The position numbers and the translations under genes were made by a program. From Undibacterium_A arcticum (GTDB taxonomy: Bacteria > Pseudomonadota > Gammaproteobacteria > Burkholderiales > Burkholderiaceae_D), in assembly GCF_042660705.1 (NCBI RefSeq), contig NZ_JBHSUQ010000002.1: a stretch of DNA of 64,000 nt. The stretch is one strand, 5' to 3'. Below the pieces are notes generated by a model that did no database searches, was not told the origin of the DNA, and saw nothing but the letters and a program-made list of their open reading frames with translations. Numbering within the stretch: the stretch's first letter is position 1; each line of letters opens with the position of its first letter. Below, in pieces: positions 8,571 to 17,149 of this stretch.

Positions 8571-9875
8571 CTATTCCGTCATCCCCGCCGCTCTCAGCGG
8601 GTCGCGGAAGCTTGCATGCCAGAGAGGGCTTTCTCCCTTCAAGAAGAAGTTCGTTGCTCCGCCAGAGTCCGTGCTGCCATCGACAGTGGGAAAAAGACCG
8701 CTTCTACTGCTGAACACAACACCGACGATGTGGCCCGGTGCACGATTGAGGAAGTCGCTAACTCCGAGTCTCAATGCCGTTGGTTGCTCGCCCGGGTCAC
8801 TGTCTTGTTCTTGTACCGACAGCAACTGATCTGCATCGATGTCTTGCAACGCTACCCAGAACAAAGCGCCACGCTTGCGTGTGAACTGTCGCGCCGCGGA
8901 GTCGTCGAGGGTGGAAAACACCTGATCCAGCACGTCGTCCTCAACTGCACTTTGCATCACGAATGCCAGCATGCCGCCCGCAGGGGTTCCGTACACGGCT
9001 GCTTCGCGATTCGCTGTGCCTGTCGCCGCGTCGATGGCCTTCCTCCAATCCTCGCGGCCCTTGTCCTTCGCCGCTTCGATCGTGGCAGGATCGAAGGACT
9101 CTATGCGCACTTCCGTACCTCCACCCAAGGTCGCGCCGCTCCCGGCCACGATTCGAGCAACGACTTCTCTCGCGAGTGCGACTCTTTCCTCTGCGTCTAT
9201 CGGTAAGCGATAAGGAACGGTCAGCACTACCGCAAGCCCCGAGCGCAGGTTCTGTGCAACGCCGGCCACGTCTCTCCACAGCTCGCCCCAGAACTCCAGC
9301 GCATCTCGGCGATGGATACGGCGGCCCTTGTTTGCAGAGATGGACTTGCACTCGACCTCAAGCCCACTGGGACCGAGATCCTCGATCAGGAGATCAAAAG
9401 AACCCCCGTTTTTCTCTCTGTGCCATGCCACACGATGTCCTCGACGGACGAAGTGGGTCGCTGCCAGCAGTTCCAAACGCAGACCGTGCATGTTTTCAGA
9501 ACTGCTGAAGGCGGTTCGGACACGTTTGACGAATGTTTTGGCCTGCTTGACCGTGCTCCTGTCCAGGACTTTGAGTACCTGTGCAGCGAAGGCCAGAGAC
9601 GGAAAGATGCTTGGATCGTTGCAGGCCTCGTGCGGCACCGTGCCAAACCGCGCGACCAGTCTTCGCAGCCGGTCCAACTGATATGCGATGGCGTACTCCG
9701 AACGCAGGTAGTCACCGAGAAAATGATTCGACCGAATCGCATCTTCCTGCCGCGCCACCGCAGCTTGCCAGTATGCCGCACCAATTGCGCTCGCGAGGCG
9801 CCGGTACACTCCGGGCACCTCCGCTGTGGTCATCTCAGTAGCTGGCATGTCGCCTCTTTCTTGTTGTTCTATCAA
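8571..9875 (-). CDS. Unknown protein with a PD-(D/E)XK-like nuclease domain
   Basis: A 434-residue soluble protein of no named family that I recognise. Residues about 130-190 look like a restriction-endonuclease fold: an early Glu in RLELLAATHFVRRGHRVAWH, then GGSFDLLIEDLG and LEVECKSIS. FDLLI gives the Asp and EVECK gives E-x-K, the usual metal-binding set. The N-terminal third is helical with a long YLRSEYAIAYQLDRLRRLV helix; the C-terminal half has no match. It stands alone between the DUF3348 operon and the second copy of the 135-bp repeat, which lies about 60 bp upstream of its start. A lone nuclease-like protein in this setting may be a defence or mobile-element gene (inference). Confidence 0.6.
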   Translation of the reverse strand: MIEQQERGDMPATEMTTAEVPGVYRRLASAIGAAYWQAAVARQEDAIRSNHFLGDYLRSEYAIAYQLDRLRRLVARFGTVPHEACNDPSIFPSLAFAAQVLKVLDRSTVKQAKTFVKRVRTAFSSSENMHGLRLELLAATHFVRRGHRVAWHREKNGGSFDLLIEDLGPSGLEVECKSISANKGRRIHRRDALEFWGELWRDVAGVAQNLRSGLAVVLTVPYRLPIDAEERVALAREVVARIVAGSGATLGGGTEVRIESFDPATIEAAKDKGREDWRKAIDAATGTANREAAVYGTPAGGMLAFVMQSAVEDDVLDQVFSTLDDSAARQFTRKRGALFWVALQDIDADQLLSVQEQDSDPGEQPTALRLGVSDFLNRAPGHIVGVVFSSRSGLFPTVDGSTDSGGATNFFLKGESPLWHASFRDPLRAAGMTE

Positions 9876-9932
9876 AAGTCAAGACTACCAAACTGGAGGG
9901 CCTCGAAAGCTGACCGTCGTGACGGTCTGCTC

Positions 9933-10067
9933 CTGGCCGGGTGCTGCCGGTCGCAACTATGCCCATTGTTTGCGCCTTCCGTTGGCCTGCACGATCAATG
10001 CCAGCGAATTGGCGTTGGAGCGGTCAACATTGACCGGCGCGGATGGTCAACATCACCGGCATACGCA
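9933..10067 (+). repeat. 135-bp dispersed repeat, copy 2
   Basis: Same orientation as 954-1088, about 93% identical by eye, with the palindromic CGGTCAACATTGACCG core unchanged. It lies between the nuclease-like gene and the hypothetical gene at 10090-10470. Confidence 0.85.
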
Positions 10068-10089
10068 GGATGGGCACAAATAACCAACA

Positions 10090-10470
10090 TCACAATCTGA
10101 ACTCGCATCCCTGCAGTTGGTAAGCACTCTTGTACCAGGCACCCGTGTGCGGCTTGCTCGCGCTATCGGCATAGCGCGCCTCGACGTCGGCCAGCTGCTG
10201 CTCGAACATTTCACCATCCGGCGTATCGGCATGCAGTTCGGCCGCAAATCTGGCGCTCGCCAAACCGGGTTTTTGCAGCGCCAACGCGAGCATCATGTCG
10301 TGGTGACGATCGGCCCCGAGGCAGATCATATCGGCATCACGCTCTTTGCCGTGCTGCCAGTAATCGCGAATCACGCTGCGCCCGAGCGCCGCCAGCTCGG
10401 GCGGTACGCCGGCCTTGAGAGCCTGCTGTTCCCATTGATCCCAGATTTCGTGGTTCACGGTCAATTCCAT
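10090..10470 (-). CDS. Hypothetical protein, last gene of the plsC-recX operon
   Basis: A 126-residue acidic soluble protein with no recognised domain. Visible features are IWDQWEQQALKAGVPPELAALGRSV at the start and EQQLADVEARYADSASKPHTGAW near the end. Its ATG at 10470 follows the recX stop by one base, and all four genes 12178-10090 run in the same direction with overlapping or touching ends, so they are almost certainly one transcript. Confidence 0.65.
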   Translation of the reverse strand: MELTVNHEIWDQWEQQALKAGVPPELAALGRSVIRDYWQHGKERDADMICLGADRHHDMMLALALQKPGLASARFAAELHADTPDGEMFEQQLADVEARYADSASKPHTGAWYKSAYQLQGCEFRL

Positions 10471-10471
10471 C

Positions 10472-11031
10472 CTATTCCGGTTGTTGGATCGCTATTATCG
10501 CCGTCTTGATCGACTTTGCGGAAAATCCGCGGGTGGCCAGGTAGCGATAGATCTTCACCTTTAATGCCTGCGTCAGGCCGTCGGCTTCGATCTGGCGCCG
10601 GAATCTGTGCGCCGCCCCGACTGCCCTGCCCTCTTCGGCCGGCAGCGTCTCGATCTGCTCGGCGGCTAGCTCGGCCGCGATGCCCTTCCCTTTCAGGACC
10701 AGCGCTATCTTACGGTCGCCGGCGAGGTGCTGAACCGAGCGGGACTTCATTCCTGCATAGCGGACATCGGATTGGAACTGATGTTCTGCCAAGAAAGCTA
10801 TGGCCGGATCGACTTCTTCAAGGCCGTAACCGCGCTGCAGCAGTTTCTGGCGCAGGTGCGCCGGCTGAGCAGCCACAGCGCATAGGATTTGCAGCTTTGC
10901 GCAGGTTTGCTGTGTTCGCGCCGATCTTGCCGGCGTCGGCCGCTATCGGTATAGTGTGTCTCCTGCACAGTATTTCGCACTTCCCGGTCGGTAATTTTGG
11001 GCCTCTCTACTTCCCGTTGCGCTCTGTTCAT
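10472..11031 (-). CDS. recX: RecX-family regulatory protein (frameshifted)
   Basis: ATG at 11031 overlaps the upstream stop (ATGA). The first frame gives a charged leader and then KSYALWLLSRR. Near 10865 the frame changes to HLRQKLLQRGYGLEEVDPAI, then SDVRYAGMKSRSVQHLAG and LVLKGKGIAAELA, which are the repeated three-helix units of RecX. The C-terminal repeat ends KIYRYLATRGFSAKSIKTAI. RecX binds RecA filaments and limits recombinase activity. The 58-residue leader is longer than in classical RecX, and this copy is not next to recA, so it may be an accessory RecX-like protein. Confidence 0.7.
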
Positions 11032-11584
11032 GCGTGTTGCGATCCGCCCCGTTCGAGCACATTGGCGACCTTGGCCAGTTGTTTCGAATGCGGGTATCGC
11101 GCATAAACCTCGGCAATCGTATCGACGTGCTTGGCACGATCAAATGGTGCCGCCAACTGCTGTTGGAAAGCTCGAGTGAGCACCGCCGAAAAATTCGGAC
11201 TGAAGGTGACGGCCCGCATCGCTTCGATGATGCCGGTGTCTGCATTGACCAACACGATGTTCATCAGGGTGTAGGTCCCTGCTTGCGGCTCGGGAATGTC
11301 CTGTTCTTCTTTCGGCACCATGCGAATCGAGATGCCCTGATCAGACCAGTCCCAAAATGACTCTATCTTGAACAGAAAGAACACGACATTTTTTTCTCGA
11401 TGTAGAGGCCCAGATGGATCGGATTGCGGTCAAAAGCGTCCAGTTCCTTCTGAGTCGGGGATTTCACGCAGATCTGCAGCTGGTGATGGCCGTTGAAGTA
11501 CCGGAATTCAAACCCTTGTGTCCACTGTGTTCGCTGCTCGGAATAGGGTTTGCCTACTTGCAGCAGCCATGGTTGCGTATTCAT
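11028..11584 (-). CDS. Hypothetical protein (frameshifted)
   Basis: About 185 residues after joining two frames at a run of seven A (11389-11395 as T on the plus strand). The N-terminal part starts MNTQPWLLQVGKPYSEQ; the C-terminal part has TYTLMNIVLVNADTGIIEAMRAVTFSPNFSAVLTRA. Its ATG (11584) overlaps a restored plsC stop (TGATG) and its stop overlaps the recX ATG, which supports the joined reading. No signal peptide or membrane segment. Family not recognised. Confidence 0.6.
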
Positions 11585-12178
11585 CAGAGATCCAAATCGA
11601 TGCGGGGCCATAGTGCGCGGCCCGATTTTTGCGAAAACGCGGCTCTGCTCCGCGCCTGTGATCTGCAGCCAGGCGATAGGAGCATGGGTTTGTGTGTTTC
11701 CAGCCATGCCCCCTGGCTGCAACGGATTGCGCTGACCGTCGAGGCTGATCATCCCTTCCGGGAAAATCATCACGGATTCACCCCGCAACAGCGCCTTGCG
11801 CAGGGTGCGGATCCCGAACGGATGTTTCTCGTCGACCGGCACCACGCCGCCAAACCCCTTCTGGCCATGACGCCCATGCCAAAGCGGGCGACGTGGGAAT
11901 GGCGTGAAAAATCGGTATGAACGGCAAAGGTCAGAGGAACAGGACTGGCCAGAGCAACGATCAGGCCGTCGACAAAGCTCACATGGTTGGCGCAGACAAT
12001 GGTCGCACCGCTACGCAGCTGGGCTACGGTGGCCGCGTCGTAACTGGTGCGAACTCGTAAGGCACGAAGAGCCAGGAATCGCCACACGGACTGCACGACG
12101 GATTTTAAGACGTGACTTGAGGATGTTGTAGTAACCGAAGATTGCGACCAGTGCCGGGTTTGTTGCACGCCCATTCAT
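11584..12178 (-). CDS. PlsC-like 1-acyl-glycerol-3-phosphate acyltransferase (multiply frameshifted)
   Basis: Pieces in several frames join to one lysophospholipid acyltransferase of about 200 residues. MNGRATNPALVAIFGYYN opens it from ATG 12178. Next comes ATIVCANHVSFVDG, the NHxxxxD catalytic motif. Then, after a shift at a GGGGTTT run near 11850, VMIFPEGMIS gives the FPEG motif. The end IGRALWPRIDLDL is reached by dropping one G near 11620. The enzyme acylates lysophosphatidate-type acceptors at the inner membrane. Three single-base corrections are needed, which makes consensus error more likely than decay. First gene of the operon leading into recX. Confidence 0.65.
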
Positions 12179-12468
12179 GCGACCTTTCATATCGAGGGTT
12201 GACTGCCGGACAGCGCCGGCACAATCAAGCATGTCCAAATATAACGGGGGGGAGTTCTCCAGTCAAGCGTCAATCTGGCGTAAAACTTGGAAATATTTAA
12301 TTGCGGTTCCAGCGACTGACGTAGCGGTGTGGGGCGCGGTTGCGAATAGAGCTAGTACGGTGGCATCCCGAGCCAGTACGCTGATCTTCCATCCGTCAGG
12401 TCGGTAACTCGCCGAAATTCTCCGTGCTTGTCCATGCGACAATAACTCCCTCATGTGGGGGAGATGAC

Positions 12469-13151
12469 ATGTGCGGACGGATTACCCAAACTAAAGAAAT
12501 GAAACGCTATGCCAAGCGGCTTGGCTTCGATCCTCAGCTGCTCATCGACTTTCCCGAAGAGGCGATCAATAACTACAACTGCTCACCAGGAGCGCCTCAC
12601 TGGACCATGCGTCTCCATGATGGAATGCTTGTCGCCGAGGAGATCAAATGGCACTGGCTGTCTAGCTGGGCAAAGAAGGGCATGACGCCAGCCATCAATG
12701 CAAAGCTGGAAAAGCTACTGACGCCGTACTATCGCGGTCTGATGAAGCAAGGCCGAATTATTGTCCCGGCCGACGGGTGGTACGAGAGGATCAAATCCGG
12801 CAACGAGCGCATACCTTGGTATATCAAGCCAAATCGGGCGAAGAGCTATTCCTTGCGGCGCTTACCGATCACGAACCAGGTCAGCCCGATACACCTGGTG
12901 TCGGCTTTGTGATCGTGACCAATGAAACGGCAGGCGGCATGGTCGACATCCACGATCGACGGCCGCTCGCATTGACCGCCGAAGATGCGGCATTGTGGAT
13001 GGATCTGAGCTTCAGTTATGAACAGGCGGAGCAGGTCGCCAGACAATCCGCCTTGACTTCGGAGAGTTTCGATTGGTATCAGGTGTCGAAAGATGTAAAT
13101 GGCCACAAGTATCGCGATGACCACTTGATCCAGCCAGTTGAGCCAGCCTAG
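12469..13151 (+). CDS. SRAP/YedK-HMCES family protein (frameshifted)
   Basis: Starts MCGRIT, with the catalytic Cys2 exposed after Met removal as in all SRAP proteins; this fixes the start at 12469. Conserved pieces follow: NNYNCSPGA, HWLSSWAKKG with NAKLEKL, and IVPADGWYE. A frame change near 12840 leads to FVIVTNETAGGMVDIHDRRPLAL, which holds the active-site His. SRAP proteins form a covalent link to abasic sites in single-stranded DNA and so protect replication. The TAG stop coincides with the left end of the IS1182-family element, so the extreme C-terminus may have been changed by that insertion. Length about 227 residues, normal for the family. Confidence 0.85.
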
Positions 13152-14762
13152 GAGACCGTCGGACTTTCTCTTTTTCCTGGATGCCGGGATAGCCGTCAGA
13201 TAAAATCGTGTTTGCCGATAACCAGCCCCATGAGCCAAGCATGAGCGGATTCATTCCAGTCGATCGCCAGACCCAGTACCTTTTTCCGCCGTCGGTAGAA
13301 GAATGGTTGCCGGAGAATCATCTGGCGCGGTTCATCGTGGAAGTGATCGAACAACTGGATCTGTCCGAACTGACCCGCGCCTACCGAGGACGAGGATCGG
13401 CGGCGCACCACCCGGCCGTGCTGCTCGGGTTATTGATCTATGGCTACGCCACTGGCGTGCCGTCGAGCCGCAAAATTGAGCGCGCCACGTATGACTCGGT
13501 GGCGTTTCGCTACATTGCCGCCAATACGCATCCTGATCATGACACGCTGGCCACCTTCCGTCGGCGCTTTGGCGCCCAACTGGAGCAGCTCTTCGTCCAG
13601 GTGCTGGTGCTGGCGCGTGAAATGGGCATGCTCAAGGTCGGCAAGATCAGCGTGGATGGCACCAAGGTCAAGGCCAATGCCAGCAAGCACCGCGCACTGT
13701 CGTGGGAACATCTGGTGAAGATCGAGAAACTGCTGCAGGACGAAGTGAAGCAGCTGCTGGCGTTGGCGGAAAGCGAAGATCGCAACAACCTGCCGGACGG
13801 GATGAACGTGCCGCAGGAAATTGCGCGGCGCGAAGAACGGCTGGCTGTGATGGGCGAGGCCAAGCGCAAGCTGGAAGAGCGGGCGCGGGAACGCGATGCG
13901 GCCCAACAGGCGGAATTTGATACCAAGAGCGCCCGTCGGGACGCGCAGCGCAAGGCGGGGAAGAAGCCGCGCGGCAAAGATCCCGAGCCGCCGACCACGG
14001 GTCCGCAAGACAAGGACCAGATCAATCTGACCGATGACCAGTCGCGCATCATGAAGGTGTCGGGCGGCGGCTTTGAGCAGTGCTACAACGGCCAGTGTGC
14101 GGTCGATGCTGGCAGCATGCTGATCGTCGCCACCGGCGTGACGCACGCGTGCAACGACAAGCAGCAGATCAAGCCGATGCTGGCCATGCTCAAGTCGCAT
14201 GAGGCGGAGCTGGGCAAGCCGGAACAGCTGTGTGCCGATACCGGCTACTTCAGTGCTGCCAATGTGGACGCGTGTGTCGAAGCGGGGGTTGAGCCGATGA
14301 TCGCAATGGGGCGGGAAGCCCATTATCCCGGGCTATTGGCGCGCTTCGCGGAACCGGAGCCGCTGCCGGACGATGCCGATGCGGTGACGCGGATGGCGCA
14401 TCGCTTGACGACGCGAAGCGGCCGAGCCGACTATGCGCTGCGCAAGCAGACGGTAGAACCGGTGTTCGGCATCATCAAGCATGTGATGAAATTCAGGCAG
14501 TTTCTGTTGCGCGGCGTGGAAAAAGTACGTCAAGAATGGAATCTGGTCGCCTTGGCCTGGAACTTAAAACGCATGAGCACTTTAAACATGGCGTAACGAG
14601 AAAAAAGAGCATAAATACGCGTGCGCAGCGAACTCGCGAAGCACAAAATCCGCTCCGCATGGCTCTCACGTGCCCATTCCGACGAATTAAAACGCTAACA
14701 AGTCTGGATTTGCTTGCCAATCATCGAAAAATGAATCAAAAACCCTGAGTCCGACAGCCTCC
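13151..14762 (+). mobile_element. IS1182-family insertion sequence
   Basis: Contains one full transposase gene and ends in related inverted repeats: left GGAGACCGTCGGACT at 13151 and, on the opposite strand, GGAGGCTGTCGGACT ending at 14762. Both ends abut CCTA/TAGG, suggesting insertion at a CCTAGG-like palindrome. No longer direct target duplication was seen. Confidence 0.8.
13241..14596 (+). CDS. IS1182-family transposase
   Basis: About 451 residues from MSGFIPVDRQTQYLFPPS. The N-terminal DUF772-type domain contains HPAVLLGLLIYGYATGVPSS. A DDE domain follows, with ISVDGTKVKANAS (first D), a long charged insert, then CADTGYFSAANV (second D) and TVEPVFGIIKH (E). This is the normal order and length, and the gene is unbroken, in contrast to most of its neighbours. 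Start at 13241 is chosen because MSGFIP is the usual family start; an upstream ATG at 13208 is possible. Confidence 0.9.
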   Translation: MSGFIPVDRQTQYLFPPSVEEWLPENHLARFIVEVIEQLDLSELTRAYRGRGSAAHHPAVLLGLLIYGYATGVPSSRKIERATYDSVAFRYIAANTHPDHDTLATFRRRFGAQLEQLFVQVLVLAREMGMLKVGKISVDGTKVKANASKHRALSWEHLVKIEKLLQDEVKQLLALAESEDRNNLPDGMNVPQEIARREERLAVMGEAKRKLEERARERDAAQQAEFDTKSARRDAQRKAGKKPRGKDPEPPTTGPQDKDQINLTDDQSRIMKVSGGGFEQCYNGQCAVDAGSMLIVATGVTHACNDKQQIKPMLAMLKSHEAELGKPEQLCADTGYFSAANVDACVEAGVEPMIAMGREAHYPGLLARFAEPEPLPDDADAVTRMAHRLTTRSGRADYALRKQTVEPVFGIIKHVMKFRQFLLRGVEKVRQEWNLVALAWNLKRMSTLNMA

Positions 14763-14920
14763 TAGGACGTTCTCAGGGGCCTCATGGTGGTCCAGACTCC
14801 ATAGCGATGAATAGTCTCATTGTCATAGCCGCGCAGCTTGCTACATTGATAAATTCATTGCGATTAGTGATATGCGAATGTCGCCAACATAAGCAAAACA
14901 GCTAAGGGATTTTGCTAATA

Positions 14921-14940
14921 TACTGTATATTTATCCAGTA
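14921..14940 (+). promoter_or_regulatory. LexA box (SOS operator) of the imuA-imuB-dnaE2 cassette
   Basis: TACTGTATATTTATCCAGTA is an excellent match to CTG-N10-CAG with TA flanks. It lies about 50 bp upstream of the imuA start and is the only convincing LexA box found between 14.7 and 20.6 kb. Confidence 0.85.
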
Positions 14941-14988
14941 TATTGTAACTGCCTTTCTCTTGCCTTCATGCAAGTAAAGGAACCCCTT

Positions 14989-15732
14989 ATGCACACACAA
15001 ACGCAAATCTTGACGGGCGCTGCTAGCGTGGTGGCCCAGATGCCCCAGCTCATCTGGCGTGCCAATCAGATGGCGCGTTATCGATCCGCGACCCTGTCAT
15101 CCGGCTTCCGTTCGTTGGACGACGAACTCCCGGAGCACGGCTGGCCGCGGTCCGCACTGATCGAGTTATTGCTTCAACAGCCCGGTATAGGCGAGATCCA
15201 GTTGTTGAAACCGGCACTCGTCAGCCTGTCCCGGACGCGGCGCATCGCGCTGGTCCAGCCTCCCCATTTGCCCGACGTCGCCGCCTGCCGCAAGTGGGGT
15301 ATCGCAACTGGCAACCTGTTATGGCTACCAACCACAGGCACCGCAGACGCCCTGTGGGCCACCGAACAGATATTGCGCAATGGCAGTTGCGGTGCGGTCC
15401 TGCTCTGGCTGTCCCATGTACGCACCGACGCGCTGCGCCGATTGCATCTGGCCGCACAGTCCTCGGACACAATGTTCTGGCTGCTACGTCCGGCGGCCAA
15501 TAGCCAGGACCCTTCGCCGTCACCGCTACGCCTGGTGCTGCAACCGGCCGTCGCCGGCATCCAGATCGACATCCTCAAGCGCCGTGGCCCGCAAGCCGAC
15601 CACAGTATTTATTTCCGGCTGAGCGACATGCCAGTAGGCCCTCACCAAGACAATGTGAAACATCATGCGCGTCTGGATCGGCGTTTACCTGCCACTTATT
15701 CCGCTGGAAGCTCTGCGGCCGTCGTGGTGTGA
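14989..15732 (+). CDS. imuA: ImuA, RecA-like mutasome component
   Basis: About 247 residues from MHTQTQILTG. The motif SGFRSLDDELPEHGWPRSALIELL is typical of ImuA, a RecA/SulA-like protein with a degenerate P-loop region. LALVQPP-type and LLWLSHVRTDALRRLHLAAQ segments match the rest of the domain. ImuA works with ImuB and DnaE2 in SOS translesion synthesis. Start at 14989 is preferred to 14968 because AAAGGAAC lies in front. The frame runs 68 bp into imuB; the true end may be near 15650, where a one-base change would place a TGA. LexA box upstream. Confidence 0.85.
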   Translation: MHTQTQILTGAASVVAQMPQLIWRANQMARYRSATLSSGFRSLDDELPEHGWPRSALIELLLQQPGIGEIQLLKPALVSLSRTRRIALVQPPHLPDVAACRKWGIATGNLLWLPTTGTADALWATEQILRNGSCGAVLLWLSHVRTDALRRLHLAAQSSDTMFWLLRPAANSQDPSPSPLRLVLQPAVAGIQIDILKRRGPQADHSIYFRLSDMPVGPHQDNVKHHARLDRRLPATYSAGSSAAVVV

Positions 15733-17143
15733 GCAAGGCGAATACGCGCTCATCGACAACGATCGCGTGCTGGTGACGTCTGCCCTGGCGGCGCGAAGCG
15801 GGGTGCGCTGCGGCATGCGCCGCGGCGGCGTCTCGGCCATCGCGCCGGAGACCACGCTGCTGGAGCGTGACCTGGTGCAAGAACAGCGGGCGTTGGACAG
15901 TGTAGCGATGACCTTGCTCCAGTTCACCCCCGAAGTGACATACGCAGAAGGCTTTGCCGTGCTGCTCGATGTCACGGCAAGCCAGCGACTGTTTGGCGGT
16001 TGTCATCTGTTATGTAGAAGACTCAGCGCGAGCATCCGTGCGTTAGGGTTCACCGCCAGACTGGGTACGGCGCCCACGGCACAAGCGGCCTGGCTACTTG
16101 CACGCTCGAAGAGTGACCGATCCGGACCAGTCAGGCGACGCGTGATGCAGATGGAAACGATGACCAGACGGCTCGACCGCCTTCCGTGCAGTCTGCTTCC
16201 CGCCGCCGATCTGCATCGGGACTGGTTGCAAGGCATCGGCTGCCAGGTCCTGGGTGATTTACGCAAGTTGCCGCGTGCCGGACTCCAGCGCCGTACCAAC
16301 AAGGATCTGCTGGAGGCCATGGATCGTGCCTACGGCATGGCACCCGAGCTATTTGAATGGATCAAGGCGCCGCCGGTCTTTGGCGAGCGACTGGAAATGC
16401 CGGACCGCATCGAACATGCGGAGGCGCTACTGTTTGGCGCCCAACGCCTGGTGCTGCAGATGGTCGGCTGGCTCGTCGCACTCCAGCAGGCAGTGTCGCG
16501 CTTCGTGCTGCTGCTCGAGCATGAACGCGGGCGCGCAGCGGTGCCACCTACTGCGATCGAGATCGCGTTAGCGGAGCCGACATGGCAGGAAGAACACCTG
16601 ATCCGCCTGCTGAAAGAGCGCCTGGGACGGGTGGAACTGACGGCCCCGGTGATCGCGATCAGGCTCAGCGCTGAAACGCTGTCGCCGATGCTGCCGCCGA
16701 CGGAATCTCTGTTCCCTGAACCAGGCGGGAGTCCATCCGACTATAAGCGCCTGCTAGAACTTCTGGTGGCGCGTCTCGGCAACGACAAAGTCCTGGCACC
16801 GATACCGGTGTCGGACCATCGCCCCGAGACCTGCAATCGATGGGGGCCGGCAACCACTCCCTGCACAAAGACCGACGAGGATGAAGATGACGAGTCGGCT
16901 GACCGTCCATTCTGGTTGCTGGCCAAGCCCATCCCATTGCTGCTGCGCGACCACCGCCCGTTCTATGGTTCGCCGCTGAAACTGATCCGCGGCCCGGAGC
17001 GCATCGAAGCTGGCTGGTGGGACGATGGGCTGGCCGTCAGGGACTACTTCGTGGCGCAAGGCGCGGAAGCGGCCTGTTATTGGGTCTACCGGGAACGGAC
17101 GCAGGAAGAAGCCTGCTGGTATCTGCATGGGCTATTCGCGTGA
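15665..17143 (+). CDS. imuB: ImuB, inactive Y-family polymerase-like protein
   Basis: 492 residues starting MRVWIGVYLPLIPLEAL, the standard ImuB N-terminus. A Y-family polymerase fold follows but lacks the paired acidic residues of active enzymes (FAVLLDVTASQRLFGG in place of the S-D-E motif), as known for ImuB. ImuB is the hub that binds the beta clamp, ImuA and DnaE2. The C-terminal part (FWLLAKPIPLLLRDHRPFYG) is characteristic of the family. It overlaps the end of imuA and lies 7 bp before dnaE2, so the three are one SOS operon. Confidence 0.9.
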   Translation: MRVWIGVYLPLIPLEALRPSWCEQGEYALIDNDRVLVTSALAARSGVRCGMRRGGVSAIAPETTLLERDLVQEQRALDSVAMTLLQFTPEVTYAEGFAVLLDVTASQRLFGGCHLLCRRLSASIRALGFTARLGTAPTAQAAWLLARSKSDRSGPVRRRVMQMETMTRRLDRLPCSLLPAADLHRDWLQGIGCQVLGDLRKLPRAGLQRRTNKDLLEAMDRAYGMAPELFEWIKAPPVFGERLEMPDRIEHAEALLFGAQRLVLQMVGWLVALQQAVSRFVLLLEHERGRAAVPPTAIEIALAEPTWQEEHLIRLLKERLGRVELTAPVIAIRLSAETLSPMLPPTESLFPEPGGSPSDYKRLLELLVARLGNDKVLAPIPVSDHRPETCNRWGPATTPCTKTDEDEDDESADRPFWLLAKPIPLLLRDHRPFYGSPLKLIRGPERIEAGWWDDGLAVRDYFVAQGAEAACYWVYRERTQEEACWYLHGLFA

Positions 17144-17149
17144 GGATGT

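Noticed and set aside
13430..14323. 297-codon open frame antisense to the IS1182 transposase
   Set aside because: Low-complexity shadow of a high-GC coding strand; the sense gene is full length and recognised.
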